Shown: positions 25,299 to 34,607, numbered from the stretch's first letter. The stretch is DNA of 64,000 nt from JAICKM01 sp050998805 (GCA_050998805.1 JBPCPV010000015.1:160711-224710), one strand, 5' to 3'. Notes: generated by a model not told the origin, from the sequence alone. Made by a program: numbers and translations.

Positions 25299-26183
25299 AT
25301 GAAGGACCGGGCGGAGCATCACTACATCGAAACGAACGGCGTCACCTTGCACGTAGTAGCTGCTGGGCCGGAGGACGGCCCTTTGGTGCTTCTGCTGCAT
25401 GGCTTCCCCGACTTCTGGTACGGCTGGCGGCACCAGATTCCTGCGCTTGCTGCTGCCGGCTATCGTGTGCTGGCACCCGACCAGCGCGGTTACAACCTCA
25501 GCGAGAAGCCGGTGGGTGCCGCCGCCTATGGGATCGAGACGCTGGCGGCCGATATAGTTGGGCTGATCCACGCCGTCGGGCGGGATCGGGCGTTTGTGGT
25601 CGGCCACGATTGGGGCGGAGGCGTCGCTTGGGAGTTGGGGTGCAGCCATCCGGAGTGCGTGGAGAGGCTGGCGATCCTCAACTCGCCATACCCAGCCGTG
25701 CTGCTGGACAGCATCCGCCGTAGTCCCGCCCAGCTACGCAAAAGTTGGTACATCCTCTTCTTCCAGATCCCGGCGCTGCCGGAGTTCCTGTTGAGCCTCG
25801 GCAACTGGCGGCTTGCGTCCCGGTCGCTCTCCCAGAGCAGCCGCCCTGGTGCCTTTACCGACCTCGACATGCGCCGCTACCGCCGCGCCTGGTCCCGCCC
25901 ACGTGCCATGACCTCGATGCTCAATTGGTACAGGGCGGCGATCCGCCATCAACCCGCTCCGCCCGCTGATCCCCGCGTGCATCTGCCGACGATGCTGATC
26001 TGGGGAGCGCAGGACCAGTTTCTAGGCCGCGATCTGGCCGTGCAGAGCCTCTCCTACTGCGACGACATCCGCCTTGAGGTGATCGACGATGCGACCCACT
26101 GGGTGCAGCACGAGGAGCCTGAGCGAGTGAATCGGCTGCTGCTCGACTTCTTACGCTCCCCTGCGCCCCTCGTGGATGAATGA
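25299..26183 (+). CDS. alpha/beta hydrolase, epoxide hydrolase-like
   Basis: A 294-residue protein starting at the ATG behind AAGGAG. The oxyanion motif HGFPDFWYGWRHQ, the nucleophile Asp in VVGHDWGGGVAWELG, and the His in DDATHWVQHEEPE match soluble epoxide hydrolases; haloalkane dehalogenases share the Asp. Its last 33 nt overlap the convergent methyltransferase gene. Confidence 0.9.
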   Translation: MKDRAEHHYIETNGVTLHVVAAGPEDGPLVLLLHGFPDFWYGWRHQIPALAAAGYRVLAPDQRGYNLSEKPVGAAAYGIETLAADIVGLIHAVGRDRAFVVGHDWGGGVAWELGCSHPECVERLAILNSPYPAVLLDSIRRSPAQLRKSWYILFFQIPALPEFLLSLGNWRLASRSLSQSSRPGAFTDLDMRRYRRAWSRPRAMTSMLNWYRAAIRHQPAPPADPRVHLPTMLIWGAQDQFLGRDLAVQSLSYCDDIRLEVIDDATHWVQHEEPERVNRLLLDFLRSPAPLVDE

Positions 26184-27020
26184 GATGATCTCGTCAGCCG
26201 TCAGTCCCGGGTCTACGCCTCCAACGTCGAGCGGAGATTTCGACCGCTTTCGTCCGATCAGTTGAAAAATCCGCGCCAATAGGTAGTATGGATACTTCTT
26301 ACTCATGGCATACTCCAGCCGTTCCAACTCCGTGAAAAAGGCTGCCTCATTCTTTAGGTCGTTGTTAGGAATGTAATCGCAGACGCAGCGCACACCGTAT
26401 TGGGCAAGCAGAGTGCATCCTACTTCCTGTAGCGCCTGACTTAGTTCCGCCGCTGCATACGCTCGGACAGGTAAATTGAACACAGAGGAGAAAACCGTTT
26501 CCGTATCTAGCTTCTCATACGCTGCCTTCGGATTCAACTGCTGCAAGGCCTCACGATAAGGCTCCGAATAGCGATTAACACAAATGATTGAGATCAGCCC
26601 ACCGGGTAGTAGCGGGTGACAGACTGACTCCAGTGCGGCACCAATGTCCTCTATATACTGCAAGACATTATGACAGAGTACGACGTCGAATCTGGTTTCG
26701 GGGAAGAGCTTCGGGATCTCCGTAAGCTCCGCCCTGTGAAACTCCATCTGTTGAGCAACGCCTGCTGCTCGGGCTTTGTGAAGAGCCTCGTTTATCAGTT
26801 CGACTGAGGGGTCAAGTAGTGCCAATGAATGGCCCTGTGCAGCAAATGAGATTGCATCAACCCCGTTCCCGCCGCCCACATCGAGGAACCGCAACGGTTA
26901 CCCATCGAGGTGGCGCTGCACGTTAGCGCAAGAGATATTGTGGAGCAGGCGGCCCCAGTGAGAACTTTGATAGTTTCCGAAGGCGGACGCATTAGCGTCA
27001 AACGGTTGCGTAAAGGCCAT
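26151..27020 (-). pseudogene. SAM methyltransferase with in-frame ochre codon
   Basis: From ATG 27020 the frame reads MAFTQPFDANASAFGNYQSS, ends at TAA (26898-26900, codon 41), and continues in the same frame with RFLDVGGGNGVDAISFAAQG and the rest of a CmoM/SmtA-like methyltransferase (LLDPSVELI, VLCHNVLQYIED, LLPGGLISIICVN). The upstream part has the N-terminal form expected of the family, so the stop appears to interrupt one gene; a Lys codon (AAA) changed to TAA would explain it. Translation could restart at TTG 26894. The region looks AT-richer than its surroundings. Confidence 0.75.
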
Positions 27021-27063
27021 CGAACGCTATCCCATTTCTAGTTGTGCCATTGAAAACAGAACT

Positions 27064-28566
27064 TCAGTAAGAACTGCCTCGCAGCATATACATCAGCGTG
27101 CGTGCGATGATCTTGAGGTCGAAGAGGAGCGACCAACGCTCCACGTAGTCGAGGTCGTAGCGGGTGCGCTCCTCCACCGAGGTGTCGCCGCGCAGGCCGT
27201 TCACCTGTGCCCAGCCGGTGATGCCGGCCTTTTCGCGGTGGCGCTTCATGTAGTGCGGTATCGTCCGGCTGAACTGCTGCACGTAGTAGCGTTGTTCGGG
27301 GCGCGGGCCGACTACGCTCATCTCTCCCAGCAGCACGTTGATGAACTGGGGCATCTCATCCAGCGAGAAGCGGCGGAGCCATTTGCCGAGGCGCGTGCGG
27401 CGCGGGTCTTCCGCCACGGTCCAGCCAGGCCCGTCGCCGGAGCCGGTCCCCATCGTGCGGAACTTGATCACATGGATCGGCCTACCGTCCCGACCGACGC
27501 GTTCCTGTATGAAGAAGATCGGGCCGGGCGAATCGAGCTTCACCATCAGCGCGGTCAACAAGAGCAGCGGCGAGCTTAACACGAGGATCAACCCGCTGAA
27601 CAGGATGTCGAAGGCGCGCTTGACTATCCGGTTCCAGCCCCGGAGCGCCACGTCGCGCACCTCGTACATCGGCAGGCCGCCCAACATGCCGACGTTGACC
27701 TCCGGCTCGATCATAAGCTGCACGATGTCCGGGTAGAGCTTGATCGAAACATTCGCGTCCTGGCAGTGGGACACGATCTCGAAGAGTTCGGCGGGTGTCG
27801 CGCCCGGCATGGCGACTATCACTTCGTCTGCCTCGTGGCGGTGGGCGATGCGCTCGATGTCGTCTACAGCGCCGAGGACCGGCACGTTCCAGACGGTGCG
27901 CTCTTCGGCCAGGCGTGGAGGCTCAATCGCGCCGAGCACGCGGTATCCGAGATCCGGGCGCGCCTGTATGCGGTCGAGGATCGTGCGCGCCGAGTCGCCC
28001 ATGCCGACGATCAAGACGCGCTGTGTGCTGAGGCCGCGCCGCCGCAGCGCGCCGACCACCAGCCCGAACACCAACCGGTCGAACGCGGTGAAGATGACAC
28101 ATCCGGCCCAGCCCATCAGGAGCATCAGCCGGGAGTAGACGAAATCGTTGCCCAACAGCATCGAGTTTAGGGCGATTGAGCCGATCAGCCCGATTGAGAC
28201 GGCAGCCGCCAGCTTATATATCTCGTCAACCCGCGACGCCCCACGGCTCAGGCGATAGAGGCCGCTGACGTTGAAGACGACCAGCAACGACAGCAGTGTC
28301 GTGCTGAGCATCAGCACGTAGGTGGGGATAGAGGGCGCGGTGTAGGTCGGCGCGATGTCGCTCTCGAACCGGAGTTCATAGGCGAGCACGAGTGCGGCGA
28401 CCCAGGCCAGGATGTCGAGGGCGGCCTGTGCGCCGATCAGGATCAGTGGACCTTTACGCATCGGCTGCACCGCACGGGCCGCAGCCGACCTCTGCTCAGG
28501 CTGCTCCGTCAGAGGTGCGGGCGGCGTCCGTTTTACATTCCGCTGTTGCTTGTCGGCGACTGCCAA
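27064..28566 (-). CDS. polyprenyl-phosphate sugar-1-phosphate transferase (exopolysaccharide priming)
   Basis: A 500-residue membrane enzyme that loads the first sugar phosphate on undecaprenyl phosphate. Four or five N-terminal helices are followed by a CoA-binding-like Rossmann domain (RVLIVGMGDSARTIL) and the C-terminal Bac_transf domain (KRAFDILFSGLILVLSSPLL, FIQERVGRDGRPIHVIKFRTM, GPRPEQ). A paralogue of similar length begins the cluster at 39962. The companion GT2 gene lies directly upstream on the same strand. Confidence 0.93.
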   Translation of the reverse strand: MAVADKQQRNVKRTPPAPLTEQPEQRSAAARAVQPMRKGPLILIGAQAALDILAWVAALVLAYELRFESDIAPTYTAPSIPTYVLMLSTTLLSLLVVFNVSGLYRLSRGASRVDEIYKLAAAVSIGLIGSIALNSMLLGNDFVYSRLMLLMGWAGCVIFTAFDRLVFGLVVGALRRRGLSTQRVLIVGMGDSARTILDRIQARPDLGYRVLGAIEPPRLAEERTVWNVPVLGAVDDIERIAHRHEADEVIVAMPGATPAELFEIVSHCQDANVSIKLYPDIVQLMIEPEVNVGMLGGLPMYEVRDVALRGWNRIVKRAFDILFSGLILVLSSPLLLLTALMVKLDSPGPIFFIQERVGRDGRPIHVIKFRTMGTGSGDGPGWTVAEDPRRTRLGKWLRRFSLDEMPQFINVLLGEMSVVGPRPEQRYYVQQFSRTIPHYMKRHREKAGITGWAQVNGLRGDTSVEERTRYDLDYVERWSLLFDLKIIARTLMYMLRGSSY

Positions 28567-28583
28567 TCCATTCAGCCTTTCTT

Positions 28584-29579
28584 CTAACTCACTCGCTTCT
28601 GTTCTGCGGCGCGCGTCGCGTTGACTGCGAGGGCTAAGGCGGCCCGCAAGGTGATTCCCAGCCGCACCATGGTGCTGACCAGCCGGCCGTAGCGCGCCGC
28701 GTAGTGCTTCGAGTAAAAGATGTGCATCGCACGGTAAAACTCGCGTATCGAGCGGGCGCTGCGCTTTCGGCTGCTCGCGCCTTTGATGTGCAACACAGTA
28801 ACCGCCGGGTAGTAGAAGACCCGCCAGCCCCGTTCCTTGATCCGGTAGGCCAGGTCGAGATCCTCGCCATACATGAAAAACCGTTCGTCGTATAGACCCG
28901 CCTGCCCGAGCGCGGCCCCGCGCACCAGCATGAACGCGCCGACCACCGAGTCGACCTCAGCCGTCTCGTGCTCGCTGAGGTGGGTCAGATTGTAGCGCGA
29001 GATCGACGCGCTGCCGGGGAAAAGCCGCGACAGGCCCGACAGCTTGAAGAGCGAGTTGAGCGGCGTCGGGAACGACCTCCGGCAAGCCAGGTCGAGGCTG
29101 CCGTCCGGCCTCTCCAGACGAGGCCCGGCCACGCCCGCGTCCGGCGTGCGCTCCATAAAGTCAACCATGATCTCCAGCGCGTTCGGCGGCAGCGCCGTAT
29201 CCGGGTTCAGAAACAGGATATAATCCGCCCCGAACTGCAAGCCCGCGTTCCCCTGCGCCGGTATCTCCGAACCTGGCTGCGAACCACGGCTCTGACTCTG
29301 GACCGGCTGTTGGACATGGATCTGCCCGTGGACTTCAAGCGCGCGTAAGGCTATGTTGTTGGCGAAGCCGAAACCGCCGTTGTAGCCGCTTTCCAGCAGT
29401 TCGACTTGCGGGTAGTGTTCGATCACGAACTCCACGCTGCCGTCAGTACTGTCGTTGTCCACCAGAAGGACGCGGAATGGATAGCGACAAGTACTGGAGA
29501 AGACGGAATCGAGACACCCTGACAGCAATTCGCGTGTGTTGTAGTTGACAATAAGGATCGCCAGGGTCGGCGTAGGCAT
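28584..29579 (-). CDS. glycosyltransferase family 2 (rhamnosyltransferase-like)
   Basis: About 331 residues from MPTPTLAILIVNYNT; the frame to 29627 adds 16 residues that do not match the family. The acidic motif is FLNPDT, and GAFMLVRGAAL and EDLDLAYRIKERGW follow as usual for GT2 enzymes acting in cell-surface polysaccharides. Between ALRALEVHG and GADYILFLNPDT lies an extra Gln/Ser/Gly-rich stretch of about 30 residues (DNA about 29241-29335) that family members lack. A C-terminal amphipathic segment may bind membrane. Confidence 0.88.
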   Translation of the reverse strand: MPTPTLAILIVNYNTRELLSGCLDSVFSSTCRYPFRVLLVDNDSTDGSVEFVIEHYPQVELLESGYNGGFGFANNIALRALEVHGQIHVQQPVQSQSRGSQPGSEIPAQGNAGLQFGADYILFLNPDTALPPNALEIMVDFMERTPDAGVAGPRLERPDGSLDLACRRSFPTPLNSLFKLSGLSRLFPGSASISRYNLTHLSEHETAEVDSVVGAFMLVRGAALGQAGLYDERFFMYGEDLDLAYRIKERGWRVFYYPAVTVLHIKGASSRKRSARSIREFYRAMHIFYSKHYAARYGRLVSTMVRLGITLRAALALAVNATRAAEQKRVS

Positions 29580-29710
29580 ACCCTGATTATACCAAGTAGT
29601 GTCAAGCAGCGACCGCTCCATCAGCATCTATCCCGTCTGCGGCTACTAGTCACATTTGCATCACAATCCCGCCCACTATATAACGAACCGGACGCCTTGT
29701 GGGTCGTATT

Positions 29711-30682
29711 TCAGAATCCTGCTTCGCCGATCGCCGTGCGAAGCGCCTGGGCCGATTTGCCCATGGCCTCTTGCTCTGCCGGCGTCAGTTCCGGCGCGAT
29801 CACCCGTATCGCTCCGGCCCGCCCGACCACAGTCGGCAGGCTGATATACACATCCTGCATACCGTATACCCCGTTCACCAGGGTGGATACCGGCAGCACA
29901 GCGTGTTCGTCACGGAGTATAGCCTTGACTAGGGTCATCGTGCAGACGGCGATCCCGTAGAAGGTCGCGCCTTTGCGGGCTATCACGTCGGCACCACCCT
30001 TCTTGACGCGCCCGGCTATGTCGGCCTCAACCTCCGGCCCCCAAGCGATGCCCGCGGCTTTGCAATAGTCGGCCACCGGCAGCCCGCCCACCCGCACCTG
30101 GCTCCAGGTCGTCACCTGGGTCTCGCCATGTTCGCCGAGCGTGTAGCCCTCGACGCTGCCTGCGGCGACGTTGCAGTGCTCGCCGACCATGTAGCGCAGG
30201 CGAGCCGTTTCGAGTAGGGTGCCGGTCGCAATGATCCGTTCAGGGCTGAAATCCGAGAGTTTGTGGGCGGCGTAAGCCATAACGTCCACGGGGTTTGCGA
30301 CCATGACGATCACCGCGTCTTGGCGGTGGTCTTTGATGCCGTCGAGCACACCCCGCATGATGCCGGCGTTGCGCTGCAAGAGGTCCATGCGGGTTTCGCC
30401 GGGCTTGCGCGCCGTGCCGGCCGTGATGACGATCACGTCGGCGTCGGCACATGCCGCGTAGTCGGCGGTTCTGACCGTCGTCGGCGGTAGAAACGCGACC
30501 CCGTGCGAAATATCCCACGCCTGCCCCTCGGCGAGGTCTTTCGCCACGTCGATCAAGAGAATCTGCGAGGCCGTCCCGCTGTGCGCCAGCGAAAAGGCAC
30601 ATGCCGACCCGACCTGTCCCGCACCGATGATCGCCACAGTATTGGCGCCTGCCCCCACACGGCCCGTCTGATCACTCGCCAT
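29711..30682 (-). CDS. L-lactate/malate dehydrogenase family protein
   Basis: A 323-residue NAD-dependent 2-hydroxyacid dehydrogenase. The Rossmann motif is IIGAGQVGSA. The active-site loop reads TARKPGETR: Arg at the substrate-selecting position (as in malate dehydrogenase, Gln in lactate dehydrogenase) but GETR as in lactate enzymes. The catalytic His is in LGEHGE. The dyad Asp, usually in LDTARFR, reads LLETARLR with Glu. The mixture leaves the substrate open, and the Asp-to-Glu change is odd for an active enzyme. Confidence 0.87.
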   Translation of the reverse strand: MASDQTGRVGAGANTVAIIGAGQVGSACAFSLAHSGTASQILLIDVAKDLAEGQAWDISHGVAFLPPTTVRTADYAACADADVIVITAGTARKPGETRMDLLQRNAGIMRGVLDGIKDHRQDAVIVMVANPVDVMAYAAHKLSDFSPERIIATGTLLETARLRYMVGEHCNVAAGSVEGYTLGEHGETQVTTWSQVRVGGLPVADYCKAAGIAWGPEVEADIAGRVKKGGADVIARKGATFYGIAVCTMTLVKAILRDEHAVLPVSTLVNGVYGMQDVYISLPTVVGRAGAIRVIAPELTPAEQEAMGKSAQALRTAIGEAGF

Positions 30683-30990
30683 TTGATAGTCCCTCCTGTG
30701 CCAGCTAGATAGATCGCGTGTCTCGCCTGCTCTTTGCGGCCTATTATAGCACGCCGGGGCGTTTATTGGTAGAAGGCGGCGGATTCTTACTCCGTGCGTC
30801 GAGCGCAGAGCGACTCTCCCACAGACGATAGCTTTGCTTCGAGCTACGGCTCTCTGAGCTTGGGTATCTGAAGAACCGTGCCTGAGAACTGATAAAGTAG
30901 GAAAAACGCGGGTATAGGCACGGGCCGGGCATAATTATCAGATTTCGTGCCTGGCGTGAGCTGATATTTCGCGGCTCTCTATCAGTAGGA

Positions 30991-31020
30991 AGTGGTTAGT
31001 GGTTAGTGGTTGGTAGTCAG
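30991..31020. repeat. GTGGTTAGTGGTTAGTGG repeat word
   Basis: About four GTGGTTA units in tandem. Related words lie at 43990-44026, 47794-47820 (T-box leader) and 48677-48720 (inside trpE). Confidence 0.75.
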
Positions 31021-31290
31021 GAGGTTGTCCCGGCGATCCACGAGTGAAGCCGTGTCTTGCAGCTGTAGTTGGCGGCAGTAAGTGAATGAGTAACGTTTTG
31101 TGTATATGCTGACGATAAGATTGTGTAAATAGAAGAAGACGGCACTCGATGTTACAGAGCCATCGGGGGGGAGGACTTTGCTCGCTATTTTTACCCTCTC
31201 ACTTGTAATATCCATTTCAGGGGGCATTTACTGCCAGATTTTGGGGCTTGGGGAGGGAATCGGGGCAAAGATACTCCGAAAGATCTAGAC

Positions 31291-31327
31291 GATTGCGGAT
31301 TTCGGAGTGCGGATTGCGGATTGAGGG
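31291..31327. repeat. GATTGCGGATTTCGGAGTGC repeat word
   Basis: Three GATTGCGGAT/GAGTGCGGAT units in tandem. Related short copies occur near 47978 and, inverted, at 48728-48742 in trpE. Confidence 0.65.
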
Positions 31328-31604
31328 CGGCGAGGTGGGCGGATCTCGAAGCTCAACGCGGGTTGGCGTTGTTGCTGTGAAAGTGGGTCTTGTGAACGGA
31401 TATGAGGGCAAGAGTGGCCTGACGTAGCAGTTTTGGTATCGGAATCGGGTCGATTTTACTTCAAGAAGCAAGTATGACGGTCGTTGAGACGGATGTTGGT
31501 ATGTAACAACAGGAATGGCGCGTCTGGGTGAGCTGGGGTTGTCGGGGAGGAGGCTTGTGGGGTTGGGTGGGGTGGAGATACGAGTAATTACCGGGCCTTA
31601 GAGC

Positions 31605-31633
31605 TTGCATCCACTTAGGGGTTTTGTTATAAT
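31605..31633 (+). promoter_or_regulatory. promoter of tRNA-Ser
   Basis: TTGCAT (31605-31610), 17-nt spacer, TATAAT (31628-31633); the tRNA begins 14 nt after the -10. Confidence 0.75.
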
Positions 31634-31647
31634 AGTCGTGTCCACTT

Positions 31648-31738
31648 GGGGAGATGCCAGAGTGGTCGAATGGGGCCGCCTGCTAAGCGGTTAAGCGACC
31701 TTAAAGTTGCTTCTAGGGTTCGAATCCCTATCTCCCCG
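31648..31738 (+). tRNA. tRNA-Ser (anticodon GCU)
   Basis: A 91-nt class II tRNA. The acceptor arms GGGGAGA and TCTCCCC pair fully. The anticodon stem GCCGC/GCGGT closes the loop CTGCTAA, giving anticodon GCU. A long variable arm (GCGACCTTAAAGTTGC) and the T arm with GGTTCGAAT follow. CC but no full CCA follows the discriminator G. Confidence 0.95.
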
Positions 31739-31750
31739 CCCTTTTAACAA

Positions 31751-33016
31751 TCACCGTTCGCCCTGTGCGAGCCGCGCCACTTGCTCTGCCAGGATTGCTG
31801 ATTGGCGCTCCAGCTCCGGGAGGGTTGGGGCGGCCAGGTTCAGGGTGTAGAGGTGGAGCTGCTTCGGCGTGCCTCGCAGCTTGAGTTCGGTGCCCGTGGC
31901 CTCCTCGAACTGCGGGTAGACCAGCACTCCACGGCGCAGCCCGTAGCGGTCCAAATACGCGCTCACCTGGTATAGATCGCGGCTGAGGTCGCCAGTCGCA
32001 TCGGGTCCGATGCGGCGGTACTTCGCGTCTACCACCAGCACCGGCTCGGCACCGCCAGCCGGATAGACCAGCACATCGGGCCGGATGCCGACCTGCCGGG
32101 CCTCGTCGAGGTAGTCGTAGTGTTGCGCGACGACCCGCAGACCGTGCGCTGCCAGCCCTGCCCGCAGCCGAGCCGTCACAAAGCTCTCGAAGAGGCGGGG
32201 CATATCCACCAGGAAGGACGCGAACGGGTGTTGCCCGGCCTGCTCGGCCAGCGTGAGGTGGTGGAGCGCGAGTCGGCAGAGGCTAAGGACCGGCGCGTAG
32301 GCGGCGTTCAGCCGATGGAAGTAGATGCGCGGCAGGAGCGCCAGAGCCTCTTCCCTGCTGATTGCCGGTACATCCACGAAGCGGCCCAAGAGCGCACGCC
32401 CGCGCCGAGCCAGCGCACGGTCCTCCGCAGGCTGGAGAAGGGCAGGCAGGAAGCGCAGCGTGGCGGCGACGACCCGATTCTCCGGCGTGTCGGGCGTGAA
32501 GGCTGCATATGAGCAGACGTGGCGGTTTTTCAGATCGCCGTGCCGCCTGAGCTGTGCGGCGAGGACGATCCTGCCGCGCACGAAGGGCAGATCCTCCTCT
32601 TGTGGCACATATCCCTGTAGCAAGCCACCGCTCAACAGCCGCTCCACCCGATGCACCAGCATCGCCAACACGAAGCTGAAAATCTCGGGGTCGGGCGCTA
32701 GATCGGCGGGGGGCTGGGTAAAGTGGGCGAGGGCGGGGTCGCCGGCAAGCATGTAGAACAGGTTGGTCACGCCGACCTTCGGGCGGATCACCAGCAGCCC
32801 GGCACCCGGCAGGCGTACCCGTCCCACATAGCCGCGTGTGGCGAGCCGGTAGATGCCCGGCCTGTCGGTTGTCGCCGCCTCGATCTGCGTTGCATAGCGC
32901 CCGCGCAAGAGCGCCACAGCCTGCGGGGGCAGGGCGACCTCGCGGCTCTCAAACTCGCCTAACACGAGTGTCGCTGCGTCGGAGGTGGGTGCCGGTGCAG
33001 GGACTAGATCAGCCAT
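31751..33016 (-). CDS. mcrC: McrC-like subunit of a type IV restriction system
   Basis: A 421-residue McrC protein. The N-terminal part holds the McrB-interacting region and the C-terminal PD-(D/E)XK nuclease reads GIRPDVLVYPAG then PVLVVDAKYR, so the catalytic Asp, Asp and Lys are present. McrC stimulates McrB GTPase and cuts DNA with modified bases. Its start overlaps the McrB stop by 8 nt, so the pair is one operon. Confidence 0.92.
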   Translation of the reverse strand: MADLVPAPAPTSDAATLVLGEFESREVALPPQAVALLRGRYATQIEAATTDRPGIYRLATRGYVGRVRLPGAGLLVIRPKVGVTNLFYMLAGDPALAHFTQPPADLAPDPEIFSFVLAMLVHRVERLLSGGLLQGYVPQEEDLPFVRGRIVLAAQLRRHGDLKNRHVCSYAAFTPDTPENRVVAATLRFLPALLQPAEDRALARRGRALLGRFVDVPAISREEALALLPRIYFHRLNAAYAPVLSLCRLALHHLTLAEQAGQHPFASFLVDMPRLFESFVTARLRAGLAAHGLRVVAQHYDYLDEARQVGIRPDVLVYPAGGAEPVLVVDAKYRRIGPDATGDLSRDLYQVSAYLDRYGLRRGVLVYPQFEEATGTELKLRGTPKQLHLYTLNLAAPTLPELERQSAILAEQVARLAQGER

Positions 33017-34607
33017 CGGCTTTGTTGAGCGCGGCGGATGCGGCGGCGAAGAGCGCGGCGTACTCCTCGACCTCTCCGGCCGGCGGGATGAAATACTCGG
33101 CTATCAGCGGCCTGATTGCGGTGCGCCAGAGAAGGTCGAGCGTCGCGGGAGTCAGCGGCTCGAGCATGAAATAGCTGTGGCCGAGGCGGTGGTCGGGGTC
33201 CAGGGCCTCGCTCAGGCGGGCGTTGATGTCGCGGAAGAGGTCGAGGAGCACCGTGCGGGCCTCTTTGCCCGTGCCGTGTTCCCGCAGCCAGGCATCCAGA
33301 ACCTCGGCGTTCGGCTCGACCTGCAAGAACCGGAAGCGGCGGCGTAGAGCGTAGTCCACCAGGGCGAGGCTGCGGTCGGCGCTGTTCATCGTGCCGATCA
33401 GCAGCAGGTTCTCCGGCACGTAGAACGGCTTCGGCGGCGTACCGATCCCGGCGGAGACCGACAGCTCGACAGCCCCGCCCGGCCCCCGATATTCGAGCGC
33501 GTAGAGCAGTTCGCCGAAGACGCGGGCCAACGGAGCACGGTTGATTTCGTCAATGATCAAGACGTAGGGGTGGTCGGGGTCACGGCGGGCGGCATCGCAC
33601 ATCCGCACGAACAGCCCCGGCATCACGGCATAGGTGACGTGCCCCCAAACGTCTACGCTCGGTTTCAGGCCCTCGATGAAGTCCTCGTAAGTTGTCGCCG
33701 GGTGGAACTGCACCACTTGCGCCCGCGCGGGGTCGCCCGCGACCAGCGCACCCAGCCCGCGGGCCAGCCATGTCTTGCCGGTGCCCGGCGGGCCGCCGAG
33801 GACGATGCCGCCGGTGTCTTCGAGCAGGTCGCGAGCCTCCTCAAGCTCCACCGCCGGCAGCCCGGTCATCTCCTGCAACGCGGCAATATCGGCGACTGGG
33901 GGGAGTGCAGGGCGGCCAACCTCACCCCTGTAAGAGGATGGGAGAGAGGAGGCGCTCCCTGTAGGAGAGGTACTTGGGATGAGGTAGCCGGGCGGCTGTT
34001 CGCGGAGGCTGGGCAGTTCGCTCGATGCGTAGTCCGGCTCCAGTGAGACGTGCTCGCCCGCTTCTATCGCGGCGAAGGCGGAGGCAAGCTCGGGGTTGCG
34101 GGCGACGAGACGCTGTTGCAAGATGGCGTACTCTGTGGGGCTGAGATAGAAAAGGGTGCCGCTGCTGCGCTGCTTGACCGGCTCGGCTTCTTCAAGGCCG
34201 GGCACCGCCTGGATCTCCTGCCAGGGCAGGGGGTTCGGCACCTCGAAGGCGAATTGGACCTCAATATGCAGCGTCTGTTTGCGGGACGATGCGCCGTCGG
34301 CTGGCCCTGTCCCGCCCTCGCCCGGCCCCGCGCCCACATGCGTGACCGTGCCGACGGCGCGGATCGCCCGGTCGGGGCGGGCGACGTAGATCAGCACTGG
34401 GTCGCCTGTTTGCGCCTGCTCAAAGTTGGCGCGCGGTCGCCCGCTGAACGTCGCCAGCCCGGCACCGGCCAGGGACTGCCACTCCGGTCGCCGTCTGCGG
34501 GTGGAGAGCCACCAGGCGGTGCGACTGACGCCGCGGCGCGACCTAATGGCGGAAGCCCGTCCCAGGGTTTCGGTTGCCTCTGTTTCCAGAGCTGTTGGCT
34601 CGCTCAT
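33009..34607 (-). CDS. mcrB: EVE domain-McrB fusion, AAA+ GTPase subunit of a type IV restriction system
   Basis: About 532 residues from MSEPTAL. Residues about 28-165 form an EVE/PUA-like domain (AWWLST, GDPVLIYVARP, IRAVGTVT), a fold that reads modified bases. After a linker comes the McrB motor: Walker A GGPPGTGKTW (about residue 268), TTYEDFIEGLKP, Walker B VLIIDEINRA, and LIGTMNSADRSLALVDYALR with the McrB NTxD-like sensor. The linker at DNA 33895-33985 (SSLPSSYRGEVG) resembles an intergenic repeat. A TATACT lies 9 nt before the start, so the mRNA may have almost no leader. Confidence 0.9.
   Translation of the reverse strand: MSEPTALETEATETLGRASAIRSRRGVSRTAWWLSTRRRRPEWQSLAGAGLATFSGRPRANFEQAQTGDPVLIYVARPDRAIRAVGTVTHVGAGPGEGGTGPADGASSRKQTLHIEVQFAFEVPNPLPWQEIQAVPGLEEAEPVKQRSSGTLFYLSPTEYAILQQRLVARNPELASAFAAIEAGEHVSLEPDYASSELPSLREQPPGYLIPSTSPTGSASSLPSSYRGEVGRPALPPVADIAALQEMTGLPAVELEEARDLLEDTGGIVLGGPPGTGKTWLARGLGALVAGDPARAQVVQFHPATTYEDFIEGLKPSVDVWGHVTYAVMPGLFVRMCDAARRDPDHPYVLIIDEINRAPLARVFGELLYALEYRGPGGAVELSVSAGIGTPPKPFYVPENLLLIGTMNSADRSLALVDYALRRRFRFLQVEPNAEVLDAWLREHGTGKEARTVLLDLFRDINARLSEALDPDHRLGHSYFMLEPLTPATLDLLWRTAIRPLIAEYFIPPAGEVEEYAALFAAASAALNKADG

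Larger units (their letters stand above)
30683..31647. other. 965-nt non-coding stretch
   Basis: No convincing gene. A minus-strand TATAAT at 30743-30748 could serve the dehydrogenase. The rest is AT-richer sequence with repeat words at 30991-31020 and 31291-31327, and the tRNA-Ser promoter at its end. The open frames at 31003-31227 and 31217-31471 (minus) encode repeat-derived peptides and have no ribosome sites. Confidence 0.6.

Noticed and set aside
26795..27001. Separate small gene upstream of the methyltransferase in another frame
   Set aside because: The frame that matches the family N-terminus is the one running from 27020; this ORF is out of frame with it.
30744..31471. Minus-strand open frames between the dehydrogenase and tRNA-Ser
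   Set aside because: They encode repeat-derived peptides and lack ribosome sites or family resemblance.
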